Shown: piece by piece, positions 26,692-36,200 of the stretch
Layout: the number at the start of each line of letters is the position of its first letter
Position numbering within the stretch: the first letter of the stretch is position 1
DNA from: Alphaproteobacteria bacterium
GTDB taxonomy: Bacteria; Pseudomonadota; Alphaproteobacteria; Reyranellales; Reyranellaceae
NCBI GenBank assembly: GCA_017308235.1
Contig: JAFKFL010000009.1
Coordinates: 372,001 to 436,000 of the forward strand
Direction of reading: 5' to 3'
DNA: 64,000 bases
Position numbers and translations under genes: made by a program
Notes under the pieces: generated by a model
What the model was told of the DNA's origin: nothing
Databases searched by the model: none
The model's input: only the letters and a program-made list of their open reading frames with translations

Positions 26692-27635
26692 GCCGGCAGT
26701 CCCATCAGGCTGCGGGCGAAGCTGCGCGCCTCGAAGGGCCGGAGATCGTCGATGGTCTCGCCGACGCCGATTGCCACGACCGGCAATTGGAACTTTTCCG
26801 CCAGCGCCACCAGCACGCCGCCCTTGGCGCTACCGTCGAGCTTGGTCACGACCAACGAATCGATCGGCGACATGGTCTTGAAGGTCTCGACCTGGGCGTG
26901 GGCGTTCTGGCCCGTCGTCGCGTCCAGCACCAGCAGGCAGGAGTGCGGTGCGGTCGTATCGAGCTTGCGGATCACACGCACGATCTTGGCGAGCTCTTCC
27001 ATGAGGTTGGTCTTGTTGTGCAGGCGGCCCGCGGTGTCGATCAACAGCACGTCGCACTGCTCGGCGCGCGCCTTCTCCAGCGCCTCGAAAGCAAGGCCCG
27101 CGGCGTCGGCGCCAGTATCCTTGGCGATCACCGGCACGCCGGCGCGATCGCCCCAGACCTTGAGCTGCTCGACAGCGGCGGCGCGAAAGGTGTCGCCGGC
27201 CGCCAGCATCACCTTGCGGCCCTCGCCCTTGAAGAGATGGGCGAGCTTGGCGATGGTCGTGGTCTTCCCCGAACCGTTCACGCCGACGACCAGTACGACA
27301 TGCGGCTTCAGCGCCGCATCGATCGCAAGCGGCATCGCCACTGGCTGCAGGATCTCGGCGATATCGTCGGCGAAGGCCGCACGCACCTCCTCATCAGTCA
27401 CTTCCTTGCCGAAGCGCTCCTTGCCGAGCTTGCCCACCAGGCGCGCCGCGACGGCGACACCGAGGTCGGCCTGGATCAGCGCATCCTCGAGCTCGTTCAG
27501 CGTTTCCTGATCGAGCTTCTTCTTGGTGAAGAGGCCGGTGATGCTCTCGGTGACGCGCTTGGTCGACTTCGCGAGCCCCGCGCGCAGGCGCGACAGCCAG
27601 CCGCCCTTCTTCTCGGTCTCGACCACGTCACTCAC
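26688..27635 (-). CDS. ftsY: Signal recognition particle receptor FtsY
   Basis: A 315-residue SRP GTPase at the cytoplasmic membrane that receives Ffh-bound ribosomes. Motifs: G1 GVNGSGKTTTIAKLA, the DTAGRLHNK block (G3), and TKLDGSAKGG (G4). The acidic A domain seen in E. coli is absent; only a short basic N-terminal helix (GWLSRLRAGLAKSTKRV) precedes the NG domain, which is common in Alphaproteobacteria. It lies between dapF (9-base gap) and yciB (overlap). The mtaB gene often found between dapF and ftsY is missing. Confidence 0.97.
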   Translation of the reverse strand: MSDVVETEKKGGWLSRLRAGLAKSTKRVTESITGLFTKKKLDQETLNELEDALIQADLGVAVAARLVGKLGKERFGKEVTDEEVRAAFADDIAEILQPVAMPLAIDAALKPHVVLVVGVNGSGKTTTIAKLAHLFKGEGRKVMLAAGDTFRAAAVEQLKVWGDRAGVPVIAKDTGADAAGLAFEALEKARAEQCDVLLIDTAGRLHNKTNLMEELAKIVRVIRKLDTTAPHSCLLVLDATTGQNAHAQVETFKTMSPIDSLVVTKLDGSAKGGVLVALAEKFQLPVVAIGVGETIDDLRPFEARSFARSLMGLPA

Positions 27636-27644
27636 GTCACACCC

Positions 27645-28508
27645 TCACGCCAGCAAGGAAGCATCGAGCTCGCCCGTGAAGGCGATGGCGATGCCACCGG
27701 TCATCAGCACATGGTTGTCGCGCAGCCATTCGACCGCAAGCGAGCCCTGCTCCAGGATCACCTCGGCCTTGCGATCGACCAATCCGCGCCGACTCGCGGC
27801 CACCACGGCAGCGCAGGCACCCGAGCCGCAGGCGAGCGTGATGCCGGCACCGCGCTCCCAGACCCGCAGCCGCAGGCGTCCATCGCCCACGCGCTGGGCG
27901 ACGCCGATATTGGCGCGCTCGGGAAAGAACGGGTCGTGCTCCAGCTTTGGCCCCAGCTCGGCGAGCGGGACGGCCGCGGCATTGTCGACGAAGAAGGTGG
28001 CGTGCGGATTGCCCATGTTCGTGCCGACCGGATCCTGCAACGGACCGAGGCCCACCGGCATGTGATTGGTGTCGCAGGCCTCGCGTACAGGAATGTCGCG
28101 CCAGTCGAGACCGGCCGGCCCCATGTCGACCGAGATCACCGGCAGGCCGTTGGCGCCGCGGCCGGTCTTCTGCGATTCGAGCAGGCCGGAAATCGTCTGC
28201 ACCGTCACCTGGTCGGTCTTGCGCTCGTCCATCAGCACTGACGCCACGCAGCGCGTGGCGTTGCCGCAGGCGCCGGCCTCGCCGCCGTCGGGATTGTAGA
28301 TCCGCATGAAGACGTCAGCGCCGCGCTCGGTCGGCGGCTCGAGCACGATCAACTGATCGCAGCCCACGCCCAGGCGCCGGTCGGCGATGGCGCGGCGGCG
28401 CGCCAGCGTGAGGTCGAGCGCCGTCCGGCGGGCATCGAGCACGACGAAATCGTTGCCCAACCCGTGCATCTTGAGAAACGGCATCTTGCGGACCGGCATC
28501 GTGGTCAT
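27645..28508 (-). CDS. dapF: Diaminopimelate epimerase
   Basis: A 287-residue enzyme that interconverts LL- and meso-diaminopimelate for lysine and peptidoglycan. The two catalytic cysteines are in GEAGACGNATRCVA and LACGSGACAAVVA, and KMHGLGNDFVV is the conserved N-terminus. Three in-frame ATGs (28508, 28499, 28484) are possible; the last gives the classic family start, but no ribosome site separates them. First gene of dapF-ftsY-yciB if the upstream glycosyltransferase-like gene is not included (6-base gap). Confidence 0.96.
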   Translation of the reverse strand: MTTMPVRKMPFLKMHGLGNDFVVLDARRTALDLTLARRRAIADRRLGVGCDQLIVLEPPTERGADVFMRIYNPDGGEAGACGNATRCVASVLMDERKTDQVTVQTISGLLESQKTGRGANGLPVISVDMGPAGLDWRDIPVREACDTNHMPVGLGPLQDPVGTNMGNPHATFFVDNAAAVPLAELGPKLEHDPFFPERANIGVAQRVGDGRLRLRVWERGAGITLACGSGACAAVVAASRRGLVDRKAEVILEQGSLAVEWLRDNHVLMTGGIAIAFTGELDASLLA

Positions 28509-28514
28509 GGCGCG

Positions 28515-29417
28515 CTATATGGCCGTTCGGCCGGGCCAGCGCAACGAGCGCGCCCGGACCTCGCCGTCATGCGGTCCCCCGACCTCACGCACATCGAGCG
28601 CGGCGAGCCGCTTGGTGTAGATCGTGAGATGCAGGATGCCGAGCGGCTCGTAGGGCATGGCAGGCTCCACGAACAGGCCACGGCCGGCGTCCCAGGCCGG
28701 CGTCGCGTGATGCACCGGCCAGTTGCAACGACTGGGCAGCGGCTCGCAAGCGAAGCCCTTGTCGTAGACCAGCACGTTGAGCGCGATCTGGTCGGTCATG
28801 TCGGCCGAGCGCTGCAGCGCCTCGCCCAGCAGCTCGGCCCAGCCCTGCCAGTGCGGCGCGTCTGATGCGAGCGCGAACACGCCGGCATTGATCAAGGGAT
28901 AGCGGATCAACCGCTCGGCGATTTCCTTGCCGAAGCCGGCTTCGTAGGCCAACCCGTTCACGGCCGAGAATTCCGGCCAGGCATGGCGATAGTGCCGCAT
29001 CGAGCGATGGATCTCCGGCGCTACGGCGAGCCTGCCGGTGCGGGCGGCCGCCTGGAACAGCGCCACGGCATTGCCCTGCTGCACCCAGCAGTCGCCATCG
29101 ATCCAGAGGTAGATATCGAAACCCGGAAAGTAGCGCGGCAGGAACGGGCGTGCCGTCAGCGCCTTGTAGCCATCCTTGAGTTTGCTGCGGCCGGGAAAGT
29201 CGAAATCCCAGCCCGGCTCGACCAGGACGGCATCACGATTTCGGCACCACGCGCGCTGGTCCTCGGTCAGTCCGCAATCGAGCACACCGAGTGCGAGCGC
29301 GCGTCCTTCCGGCGTCGCCCGCAGCGAATCGACGCAATCGCGCATCAGATCGAAATAGGCGGCGTCGCCGCCCGTAATCGCAATCGTTTGTCCGCTCACT
29401 TCCGCAGGATGGCGCAT
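28515..29417 (-). CDS. Glycosyltransferase-like protein (DGD motif)
   Basis: A 300-residue protein I do not recognise as a named family. FPGFDIYLWIDGDCWVQQG resembles the DxD metal site of GT-A glycosyltransferases (GT8-like), and the early strand IAITGGDAAYFDLMRDCVDSLR suits a nucleotide-sugar fold. No membrane segment. ATG 29417 was chosen because the 63 bases of open frame before it overlap the start region of the divergent isomerase gene. It lies directly before dapF and may be co-transcribed with it. Confidence 0.7.
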   Translation of the reverse strand: MRHPAEVSGQTIAITGGDAAYFDLMRDCVDSLRATPEGRALALGVLDCGLTEDQRAWCRNRDAVLVEPGWDFDFPGRSKLKDGYKALTARPFLPRYFPGFDIYLWIDGDCWVQQGNAVALFQAAARTGRLAVAPEIHRSMRHYRHAWPEFSAVNGLAYEAGFGKEIAERLIRYPLINAGVFALASDAPHWQGWAELLGEALQRSADMTDQIALNVLVYDKGFACEPLPSRCNWPVHHATPAWDAGRGLFVEPAMPYEPLGILHLTIYTKRLAALDVREVGGPHDGEVRARSLRWPGRTAI

Positions 29418-29472
29418 CGGCCCTTTGCTGTCGCCTGACTTTCGGCCAGAGTCCGGCAGTTGGAGGAACGCC

Positions 29473-30075
29473 ATGGCCAAGCACGTCGATTACTACGTCT
29501 CGCTCAATTCGCCCTGGACCTACCTCGGCTCCAAGCGCTTCGAGACGATCGCCAAGAAACACCACGCGCATGTCACGATCTGGCCAGTCGACTTCGGCTC
29601 GGTGTTCGCTTCGTCCGGCGGCCTGCCGCTGCCCAAGCGCGCGCCGCAACGCCAGGCCTATCGGATGATGGAGCTCAAGCGCTGGCGCGACATGCTGGGC
29701 GTGCCGCTCAACCTCGAGCCCAAGTTCTTTCCAGCGAACGAGCTGCCCGCTGTCAAATGCGTGATCGCCCTGCGCGAGCTCGGCCGCATGGCCGACGCCA
29801 TCAAGCTCGCGCACGCCGTGTTGCATGCCCTCTGGGTCGAGGAGAAGAACACCGGCGATCCCGCCACCTTGCGCGGGATCATCACCGGATGCGGCATCGA
29901 CCCCGACTCGGTGACCAAGGCGAGCGAAACGCCGGGCATGGCCGACAAGCGCGACTCCTACACCAAGTACGCCATCGACCAGGGCGTGTTCGGCGCGCCG
30001 TCGTTCGTGATCGACCACGAGATCTTCTGGGGCCAGGACCGACTCGACTTCGTCGAACGCAAGCTCGCGGGCTGA
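29473..30075 (+). CDS. 2-hydroxychromene-2-carboxylate isomerase family (DsbA-like, GST kappa)
   Basis: A 200-residue thioredoxin-fold protein. The N-terminus DYYVSLNSPWTYLGSKRF holds the serine/asparagine active-site region of kappa-class GST and HCCA isomerases, and the C-terminal GVFGAPSFVIDHEIFWGQDRLDFVER is the family hallmark. These use glutathione in isomerisation of aromatic breakdown products. ATG 29473 has the site TTGGAGGAA just upstream, better than an open-frame start 48 bases earlier. Confidence 0.92.
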   Translation: MAKHVDYYVSLNSPWTYLGSKRFETIAKKHHAHVTIWPVDFGSVFASSGGLPLPKRAPQRQAYRMMELKRWRDMLGVPLNLEPKFFPANELPAVKCVIALRELGRMADAIKLAHAVLHALWVEEKNTGDPATLRGIITGCGIDPDSVTKASETPGMADKRDSYTKYAIDQGVFGAPSFVIDHEIFWGQDRLDFVERKLAG

Positions 30076-30089
30076 CACAAAATCCCGAA

Positions 30090-30196
30090 CCTCACCCTGA
30101 GGAGCATCGCCCGCGATGCGTCTCGAAGGGTGGAACAAGCACCGCGTTTGTTGCCCATCCTTCGAGACGGCCGCTGCGCGGCCCCTCAAGATGAGG
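30090..30196. repeat. Intergenic inverted repeat, family B
   Basis: A 107-base imperfect palindrome. The outer arms CCTCACCCTGAGG (from 30090) and CCTCAAGATGAGG (ending 30196) pair with a few mismatches, and the inner parts GTCTCGAAGGGTGG and CCATCCTTCGAGAC pair almost perfectly. The arms differ in a middle block (GCATCGCCCGCGATGC against GGCCGCTGCGCGGCC), each of which is self-complementary, so a branched hairpin is predicted. It lies after the isomerase gene and before the convergent CPBP gene. Similar palindromes are widespread in Alphaproteobacteria, as I recall. Confidence 0.85.
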
Positions 30197-30232
30197 CGTT
30201 TCTGTCTCGGCAGAGTTGCGCGCTCCGATGAG

Positions 30233-30910
30233 TCACATGTCGAGGTAGGCGGCGGCCAGCACGGCAAAACCGTTGTTGAAGATGTGGGCGACGAGCGAGG
30301 GCAGAAGCGAGTCGGTGCGCCGCCGCAGGTAGCCGAACAGAAGGCCGAGCGGCAGTACCAGGATGATGTGCGCCGGCTCGTAGTGGGCAAGCGCGAAGGC
30401 GATCGAGCTCACGAGCCATGCCGGCACGGTGCCCCAGCGGCCCGCCACCCAGCCATAGAGCAGGCCGCGGAACACCAGCTCCTCCACGATCGGAGCCAGC
30501 ACGGCCAGGCTGATCAGGGCATTGGTCAAAGCCCCAGGCTGGCGGGCGATGTCGACCGCCTCCTTCATGCCCTTGGGCTCGATGCCGAGCTGGCTCACCC
30601 CCACCGACAGGGCAATGGTGCCGATCACGCCGAAGACCACGGGCCGCCAGCCCGATGGCCGGAGCCCCAGCGCCGGCGCGGCAGCCCGGCCGAGCGGCGC
30701 CACGGCCAACAGGACGGCGCAAAGGCCGATGGCATAGACCATCGACAGGACGGCCAGCATCTTTTGGCCGGCAAAAACCTCCACCCCGAGATAGTGGAGG
30801 ACCGTCAAACCGGTAAAGAACAGCAGCAACGCGGCTACGAAGAGCACGAGCGTCCAGCCCGGAATGGGGCGATAGTCCTTTTCGATCAACGGCTTGTACT
30901 CCGACGCCAA
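30233..30910 (-). CDS. CPBP family intramembrane metalloprotease
   Basis: A 225-residue membrane protein with six or more helices. The CPBP (Abi) protease motifs are EELVFRGLLYG (EExxxR), FALAHYEP (first His) and HIFNNGF (second His). These process or protect membrane proteins. The start is a TTG at 30910 with GGAG eight bases upstream; the frame is open further upstream, but that stretch is antisense to ffh and without homology. Divergent from ffh. Confidence 0.88.
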   Translation of the reverse strand: MASEYKPLIEKDYRPIPGWTLVLFVAALLLFFTGLTVLHYLGVEVFAGQKMLAVLSMVYAIGLCAVLLAVAPLGRAAAPALGLRPSGWRPVVFGVIGTIALSVGVSQLGIEPKGMKEAVDIARQPGALTNALISLAVLAPIVEELVFRGLLYGWVAGRWGTVPAWLVSSIAFALAHYEPAHIILVLPLGLLFGYLRRRTDSLLPSLVAHIFNNGFAVLAAAYLDM

Positions 30911-30976
30911 GTCTTTGACTCCGTGCCCGTCTGGCCTTATACCCCGGCCGCTCAATCGGTCGTGCCGATTTCTATG

Positions 30977-31006
30977 GTTCCCCTGCCTCTTCGGCGAAGG
31001 GGGAAC
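30977..31006 (+). promoter_or_regulatory. Stem-loop in the CPBP-ffh divergent gap
   Basis: GTTCCCC (30977-30983) pairs with GGGGAAC (31000-31006), and the inside is also self-complementary: CCTCTTCG-G-CGAAGGGG with one G-U pair. It lies 62 bases before the ffh ATG, within its probable leader, and does not resemble the SRP RNA. There is no T-run, so this is not a standard terminator. Possible post-transcriptional control of ffh. Confidence 0.35.
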
Positions 31007-31067
31007 TCCGTCGATCCGCGAGGGTTCGCGCATCGGCGCGATACCTCTTTGGGCGAACGGGAGTGCG

Positions 31068-32471
31068 ATGTTCGAAGGTCTGAGCAAACGCCTGGGCGAC
31101 GTTTTCGACAAGCTGCGGGGGCGCGGGTCGCTCTCCGAGGCCGATGTCGACGTGGCCCTGCGCGAGGTGCGGACGGCCCTGCTCGAGGCTGACGTGGCGC
31201 TGCCCGTCGTCCGGGAGTTCATCGACGGGGTCCGTCCCAAGGCGATCGGCGCCGACGTCATCCGTTCGGTGACGCCCGGCCAGATGGTGATCAAGATCGT
31301 GAACGATCACCTGGTCGAGATGCTGGGCGGCAGTGTGGCCGACCTCGATCTCAACGCCATCCCGCCGGTCGTGATCCTGATGGTCGGCCTGCAGGGATCG
31401 GGCAAGACCACCTCCTCCGCCAAGATCGCCTACCGATTGAGCCAGGGCCCGCAAGGCATGGCGGCCGAGATGTTCGGCGGCACCTTCTCGACCAGGCGCC
31501 GCGTCATGATGGCCTCGCTCGACACGCGACGCCCCGCCGCGCAGCAGCAGCTCAAGGTGCTGGGCGAGCAGACGACCGTGCCGACGCTGCCGATCGTGCC
31601 GCTCGAGATGCCGCTCGCCATCACCAGGCGCGCGCTCGAGACCGCGCGGCGCGAAGGCTTCGATGTCCTGATCCTCGACACCGCCGGCCGGCTCTCGATC
31701 GACGAAGAGCTGATGGGCGAGGTCAAGGAGATCTCCGACCTCGCCCAGCCCAAGGAGACGCTGCTGGTCGCCGACGCCATGACCGGCCAGGACGCGGTCA
31801 ATGTCGCCAAGGCATTCAACGACCGGCTGGCCGTCACCGGCATCGTGCTGACGCGGGTCGACGGCGATAGCCGCGGCGGTGCCGCGCTCTCAATGCGCGC
31901 CGTCACCGGCCGTCCGGTGAAGCTGATCGGCGTCGGCGAAAAGTTCGATGCACTGGAGCCATTCCATCCCGACCGCATCGCCTCGCGCATCCTCGGCATG
32001 GGCGACATCGTCTCGCTGGTCGAGCGCGCGGCCGAGACGATCGACAAGGAAGAGGCTGAGAAGCTCGCCGCCAAGGTGCGCAAGGGTCAGTTCGACATGG
32101 ACGACCTGCTGGCCCAACTGCGCCAGCTGCGCAAGATGGGCGGGCTGCAAGGCCTGATGGGCATGCTGCCGGGCGCCATGCAGGCCAAGGCCGCGATGTC
32201 GAAAGCCAAGATCGACGAAGGCCAGCTCAAGCGCCAGGAGGCGGTCATCCTCTCGATGACGCCCAAGGAACGGCGCAATCCCGACCTGATCCATGCCTCG
32301 CGCAAGAAGCGCATCGCCAAGGGATCGGGTGTGCAGGTCCAGGACGTCAACAAACTCCTGAAGCAGCACGCCGACATGGTGAAGATGATGAAACGCGTCA
32401 ACAAGCTCGGGGAAAAGGGTTTCATGCGCAGCCTCGGCGGCATGAATCAGCCGCCCGGCTTTCCGCGCTGA
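31068..32471 (+). CDS. ffh: Signal recognition particle protein Ffh
   Basis: A 467-residue SRP54 homologue. N domain at residues 1-90, GTPase motifs GLQGSGKTTSSAK, DTAGRLSIDE and TRVDGDSRGG, then a methionine-rich M domain (RQLRKMGGLQGLMGMLPGAM) that binds SRP RNA and signal sequences. ATG 31068 gives the family length; the open frame upstream is not homologous. It heads the ffh-rpsP-rimM-trmD-rplS-leuC run. Confidence 0.98.
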   Translation: MFEGLSKRLGDVFDKLRGRGSLSEADVDVALREVRTALLEADVALPVVREFIDGVRPKAIGADVIRSVTPGQMVIKIVNDHLVEMLGGSVADLDLNAIPPVVILMVGLQGSGKTTSSAKIAYRLSQGPQGMAAEMFGGTFSTRRRVMMASLDTRRPAAQQQLKVLGEQTTVPTLPIVPLEMPLAITRRALETARREGFDVLILDTAGRLSIDEELMGEVKEISDLAQPKETLLVADAMTGQDAVNVAKAFNDRLAVTGIVLTRVDGDSRGGAALSMRAVTGRPVKLIGVGEKFDALEPFHPDRIASRILGMGDIVSLVERAAETIDKEEAEKLAAKVRKGQFDMDDLLAQLRQLRKMGGLQGLMGMLPGAMQAKAAMSKAKIDEGQLKRQEAVILSMTPKERRNPDLIHASRKKRIAKGSGVQVQDVNKLLKQHADMVKMMKRVNKLGEKGFMRSLGGMNQPPGFPR

Positions 32472-32515
32472 AGTATCGTGAACAAAACCGTCTCTGACGA
32501 ATCGAAGGAGAGAGA

Positions 32516-32905
32516 ATGCTAGCTATCCGCATGACCCGCCACGGCGCCAAGAAGAGGCCGTTCTTCCACATCGTGGTGGCCGACGCGCGCAGCCCGCGCG
32601 ACGGCCGCTTCATCGAGAAGCTCGGCACCTACAATCCGCTCCTCCCGCGCGAGCACGCCCAGCGCGTGACCATGGACAAGGAGCGGATCGCGCACTGGCT
32701 CAAGGTCGGCGCCCGGCCATCGGATCGCGTCGCCAAGTTTTTGGCCGAGGCCGAGCTGATGAAGCCGCGCGAGCGTCGCGACCAGACCAAGAAGAACCAG
32801 CCGCGCACCAAGGCGCAGGAGCGCCTGAAGGCGGCGACCAGCGCCGAGGCGGCCCCGGCGGCAGCACCGGCTGAAGGCGAGAAGACGGAGGCGGCTGCCT
32901 CCTGA
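32516..32905 (+). CDS. rpsP: 30S ribosomal protein S16
   Basis: A 129-residue protein; residues 1-85 are the S16 fold ([22 protein letters not shown], then [14 protein letters not shown]). The 40-residue tail is rich in Ala, Glu and Lys and is a common alphaproteobacterial extension. An AGGAGAGAG ribosome site precedes the ATG. Its stop overlaps the rimM start (TGATG). Confidence 0.98.
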   Translation: MLAIRMTRHGAKKRPFFHIVVADARSPRDGRFIEKLGTYNPLLPREHAQRVTMDKERIAHWLKVGARPSDRVAKFLAEAELMKPRERRDQTKKNQPRTKAQERLKAATSAEAAPAAAPAEGEKTEAAAS

Positions 32906-33420
32906 TGAAGATGGGTCGCGTCCTGCTGGGCGTCGTCGCGGCGCCGCACGGGGTGCGCGGCCTGGTTCGGGTCAAGAGCTTCACCGAGGACCCGACGGCG
33001 ATCGGCACTTATGGCCCGCTGTCGGACGAGACGGGGAAGAAGGCGTACCGGGTCGAGGTGTTGAGTGCCGCACGCGGCACGGTGCTGGCCCGGATTGAAG
33101 GTGTCGCCGATCGCACGGCGGCGGAGGCGTTGCGCGGCTTGCGGCTCTATGTCGAGCGCGACGCCCTGCCGAAGGCCGGCGAGCGGGAGTGGTACGAGGC
33201 GGACCTGATCGGTCTGCCCGCGGTTGGCCGGGATGGCCGGGATTGGGGGAAGGTCGTGGCCTTCCACGATTTCGGCGCCGGCGCGGTGATGGAGGTGTCG
33301 GGTGGCGTGATGCTGCCTTTCACCGACGAGGTCGTGCCCGAGATCGACGTCGAGGGCGGCAAGGTCGTGGTGGATCCGCCGGCAGGTCTGCTGGCGGAGA
33401 GCGAAACGAAGGAGGCGTGA
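32905..33420 (+). CDS. rimM: Ribosome maturation factor RimM
   Basis: A 171-residue factor for 30S head assembly that binds ribosomal protein S19. The N-terminal barrel contains GVVAAPHGVRGLVRVKSFTEDP; the C-terminal PRC-barrel contains WYEADLIGLPAV and LPFTDEVVPEIDVEGGKVVV. It overlaps rpsP by one base and is six bases from trmD, as usual in this operon. Confidence 0.97.
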   Translation: MKMGRVLLGVVAAPHGVRGLVRVKSFTEDPTAIGTYGPLSDETGKKAYRVEVLSAARGTVLARIEGVADRTAAEALRGLRLYVERDALPKAGEREWYEADLIGLPAVGRDGRDWGKVVAFHDFGAGAVMEVSGGVMLPFTDEVVPEIDVEGGKVVVDPPAGLLAESETKEA

Positions 33421-33426
33421 AGCAAC

Positions 33427-34146
33427 GTGTGGCGCGCGACGGCGCTGACGCTCTTCCCGGAGATGTTTCCGGGCCCGCTGGGCGAGAGCCTGGCCGGCAA
33501 GGCATTGAAGGAAGGCGTATGGTCGCTGAAGGCGGTCGACATCAGGCAGTTCGCCATGGATCGGCACGGCACGGTGGACGATGCGCCGTTTGGCGGCGGC
33601 GCCGGCATGGTGATGAAGCCCGATGTGCTGTCGGCGGCGATCACCGAAGCGTCCGAGCCCGGCATGCCGAAGATCCTGCTCTCGCCGCGCGGCGCACCGT
33701 TCAGTCAGGCGCGCGGGCGGGAGTTGGCCGAAGGGCCAGGTCTGGTGCTGGTGTGCGGACGGTTCGAGGGAGTCGACGAGCGTGTGATCGAGGCCCACGC
33801 GTTGGAGGAGATCTCGGTCGGCGATTTCGTGCTTTCGGGCGGCGAGATCGCGGCCATGGCGGTGATGGATTGCTGCGTGCGACTGCTGCCCGGGGTGATG
33901 GGCGAGCCCGCGTCGGCGAGCGAGGAGAGTTTCGAGGACGGTTTGCTTGAGTACCCGCACTACACCCGGCCGGCGGCCTGGCTGGACCCCGACGGAACCG
34001 AACGGCACGTGCCGGAGGTCCTGGTCTCGGGCCACCACGGCAGGGTCGCCGCCTGGCGGATGAAGCAGCGGGAAGAGATTACGCGGCAGCGGCGGCCCGA
34101 CCTTTGGGCACGCCGGAAGACCGCGTCAGGAAACGAAGAGAAGTGA
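33427..34146 (+). CDS. trmD: tRNA (guanine37-N1)-methyltransferase
   Basis: A 239-residue SPOUT enzyme that methylates G37 in tRNAs reading CNN codons. The trefoil-knot SAM site is in [15 protein letters not shown] and [42 protein letters not shown] is the conserved linker. The start is GTG 33427, which gives the usual [18 protein letters not shown] beginning. Confidence 0.97.
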   Translation: MWRATALTLFPEMFPGPLGESLAGKALKEGVWSLKAVDIRQFAMDRHGTVDDAPFGGGAGMVMKPDVLSAAITEASEPGMPKILLSPRGAPFSQARGRELAEGPGLVLVCGRFEGVDERVIEAHALEEISVGDFVLSGGEIAAMAVMDCCVRLLPGVMGEPASASEESFEDGLLEYPHYTRPAAWLDPDGTERHVPEVLVSGHHGRVAAWRMKQREEITRQRRPDLWARRKTASGNEEK

Positions 34147-34161
34147 CGAAAGGATAGAGCG

Positions 34162-34644
34162 ATGAACATTCTCGATACGCTGGCGCAGGCCACGATGGAC
34201 AAGGTGATTGCCGAGCGGCCGGTGCCGCGCTTCGAGCCCGGCGACACGCTGCGCGTGCACGTCAAGGTGCAGGAAGGCAACCGCGAGCGCATCCAGGTCT
34301 ACGAGGGCCTTTGCATCGCGCGCAAGAACGATGGCGTGAACTCCTCGTTCACGGTGCGCAAGATCAGCTTCGGCGAAGGCGTCGAGCGCGTGTTCCCGCT
34401 CTACAGCCCCGGCATCTGGGAAATCGAGGTGGTGCGCAAGGGCACGGTGCGACGCGCCAAGCTCTATTACCTGCGCGCGCTGCGCGGCAAGGCGAGCCGC
34501 ATCGCCGAAGACGTCGAGGCCCAGCGCGAGTTGATCGCCGTGCAGGCCGAGGAGGCCGCGAAGCGTCCGCGGCGCGAGAAGCTCAAGAAGGAAAAGCCAC
34601 GGGACGAGAGGGGCGTCCGCGCCTCCAAGGGCGGAAAGAAGTAG
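34162..34644 (+). CDS. rplS: 50S ribosomal protein L19
   Basis: A 160-residue ribosomal protein at the 30S-50S interface. Core motifs: [42 protein letters not shown], and [19 protein letters not shown] lysine-rich C-terminal tail of about 40 residues extends beyond the E. coli protein. It is 15 bases from trmD and 7 from leuC. Confidence 0.98.
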   Translation: MNILDTLAQATMDKVIAERPVPRFEPGDTLRVHVKVQEGNRERIQVYEGLCIARKNDGVNSSFTVRKISFGEGVERVFPLYSPGIWEIEVVRKGTVRRAKLYYLRALRGKASRIAEDVEAQRELIAVQAEEAAKRPRREKLKKEKPRDERGVRASKGGKK

Positions 34645-34651
34645 GCGCGCC

Positions 34652-36094
34652 ATGGCGTTCCGCAAGAAGTCGGCCACGCAGCCGCCTCCCCCGCCGCCCC
34701 GGACCCTGTTCGAGAAGATCTGGGACAACCATGTCGTCCATCGCCAGGATGACGGCACCTGCGTGATCTACATCGATCGTCATCTCGTGCACGAGGTGAC
34801 GAGCCCGCAGGCGTTCGAGGGCCTGCGCATGGCGCAACGCCCGGTGCGCCGGCCTGATGCCACCGTCGCCGTCGCCGATCACAACACGCCAACGACCGAC
34901 TTCAGCCAGGGCATTCCCGACGAGGAATCACGCGTCCAGGTCGAGACGCTGGAGAAGAACGTCGCCGACTTCGGCGTGCCCTACTTCGGGCTGAATGACG
35001 CGCGCCGCGGCATCGTGCATGTGATCGGCCCCGAGCAGGGCCTCACCCTGCCCGGCATGACGATCGTGTGCGGCGACAGCCATACCTCGACGCACGGCGC
35101 GTTCGGCGCGCTTGCTTTCGGCATCGGCACATCCGAGGTCGAGCATGTGCTGGCGACGCAAACGCTGATCCAGAAGCCGGCCAAGAACATGCGCGTGTCT
35201 GTCGAAGGCAGCTTGCCGATCGGCGTCACGCCCAAGGACGTGATCCTCGCCATCATCGCCAAGCTCGGCACCGCGGGCGGTACGGGCTACGTGGTCGAGT
35301 ATGCTGGCCGCGCCATCCGCGAGATGACGATGGAAGGCCGCATGACCGTCTGCAACATGTCGATCGAGGCGGGCGCGCGGGCCGGCCTGATCGCGCCGGA
35401 CGACACGACCTTCAACTATCTGATTCGCCGGCCCTATGCCCCCCAGGGTGGGGCCTGGGACCTGGCGCTCGGCCAGTGGCGTCGCCTGCCGTCGGACAAG
35501 GGCGCGCATTTCGACACCCAGATCGATCTCAACGCCTCGGACATCCCGCCGATGGTGACCTGGGGCACCAGCCCGCAGGACGCGCTGCCGATCACCGACG
35601 TCATTCCCGATCCGGCCAATGCGCCCGACGAGAATCGCCGCGAGGCATGGACGCGGTCGCTCGCCTACATGGGCCTGACGCCCGGCACCAGGCTGGTCGA
35701 TGTGCCGATCGACCGGGTGTTCATCGGCTCCTGCACCAACGGTCGCATCGAGGACCTGCGGGCGGCCGCCGAGATCGCGCGCGGCCGCAAGGTGGCGTCG
35801 AACGTCTCGGCGATGGTGGTGCCCGGCTCGGGCCTGGTGAAGGCCGAAGCCGAGAAGGAAGGTCTCGACAAGATCTTCCTCGAGGCGGGCTTCGAATGGC
35901 GCATCCAGGGCTGTTCCATGTGCCTCGCCATGAACGCCGACCGGCTGGAGCCCGGCCAGCGTTGTGCCTCGACCTCGAATCGCAACTTCGAGGGCCGGCA
36001 AGGCCGCGGCGGACGCACACACCTTGTGAGTCCGGCCATGGCGGCGGCAGCGGCCATCAAGGGCACGCTGGCAGATGTGCGTGACTTCCAATAG
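34652..36094 (+). CDS. leuC: 3-isopropylmalate dehydratase, large subunit
   Basis: A 480-residue aconitase-family protein which, with LeuD, isomerises 2- to 3-isopropylmalate in leucine synthesis. The 4Fe-4S cysteines are in [14 protein letters not shown] and [29 protein letters not shown] is the substrate region. Following rplS directly is typical of Alphaproteobacteria. LeuD is separated from it by two RDD genes. Confidence 0.97.
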   Translation: MAFRKKSATQPPPPPPRTLFEKIWDNHVVHRQDDGTCVIYIDRHLVHEVTSPQAFEGLRMAQRPVRRPDATVAVADHNTPTTDFSQGIPDEESRVQVETLEKNVADFGVPYFGLNDARRGIVHVIGPEQGLTLPGMTIVCGDSHTSTHGAFGALAFGIGTSEVEHVLATQTLIQKPAKNMRVSVEGSLPIGVTPKDVILAIIAKLGTAGGTGYVVEYAGRAIREMTMEGRMTVCNMSIEAGARAGLIAPDDTTFNYLIRRPYAPQGGAWDLALGQWRRLPSDKGAHFDTQIDLNASDIPPMVTWGTSPQDALPITDVIPDPANAPDENRREAWTRSLAYMGLTPGTRLVDVPIDRVFIGSCTNGRIEDLRAAAEIARGRKVASNVSAMVVPGSGLVKAEAEKEGLDKIFLEAGFEWRIQGCSMCLAMNADRLEPGQRCASTSNRNFEGRQGRGGRTHLVSPAMAAAAAIKGTLADVRDFQ

Positions 36095-36146
36095 CCCTCC
36101 CTGAAAAGAGGGTGATAGATTCCGGGCTGTGCAGCGATGCACCGCC

Positions 36147-36188
36147 CGTTTTCTTTGGGCCGTTTTCTTTGGGCCGATTTCTTTGGGG
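36147..36188 (+). repeat. Triple 14-bp tandem repeat before the first RDD gene
   Basis: Copies 36147-36160 and 36161-36174 are identical (CGTTTTCTTTGGGC); the third, 36175-36188, differs at two positions (CGATTTCTTTGGGG) and runs into the ribosome site GGGGGAGG. The unit is not a multiple of three. It is pyrimidine/T-rich in an otherwise GC-rich genome. No known repeat family recognised. Confidence 0.92.
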
Positions 36189-36200
36189 GAGGAAGTCGTC

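Noticed and set aside
30911..31067. SRP RNA (ffs) gene next to ffh
   Set aside because: The conserved GGAAGCAGCC-type apical loop is missing and the hairpin is too short.
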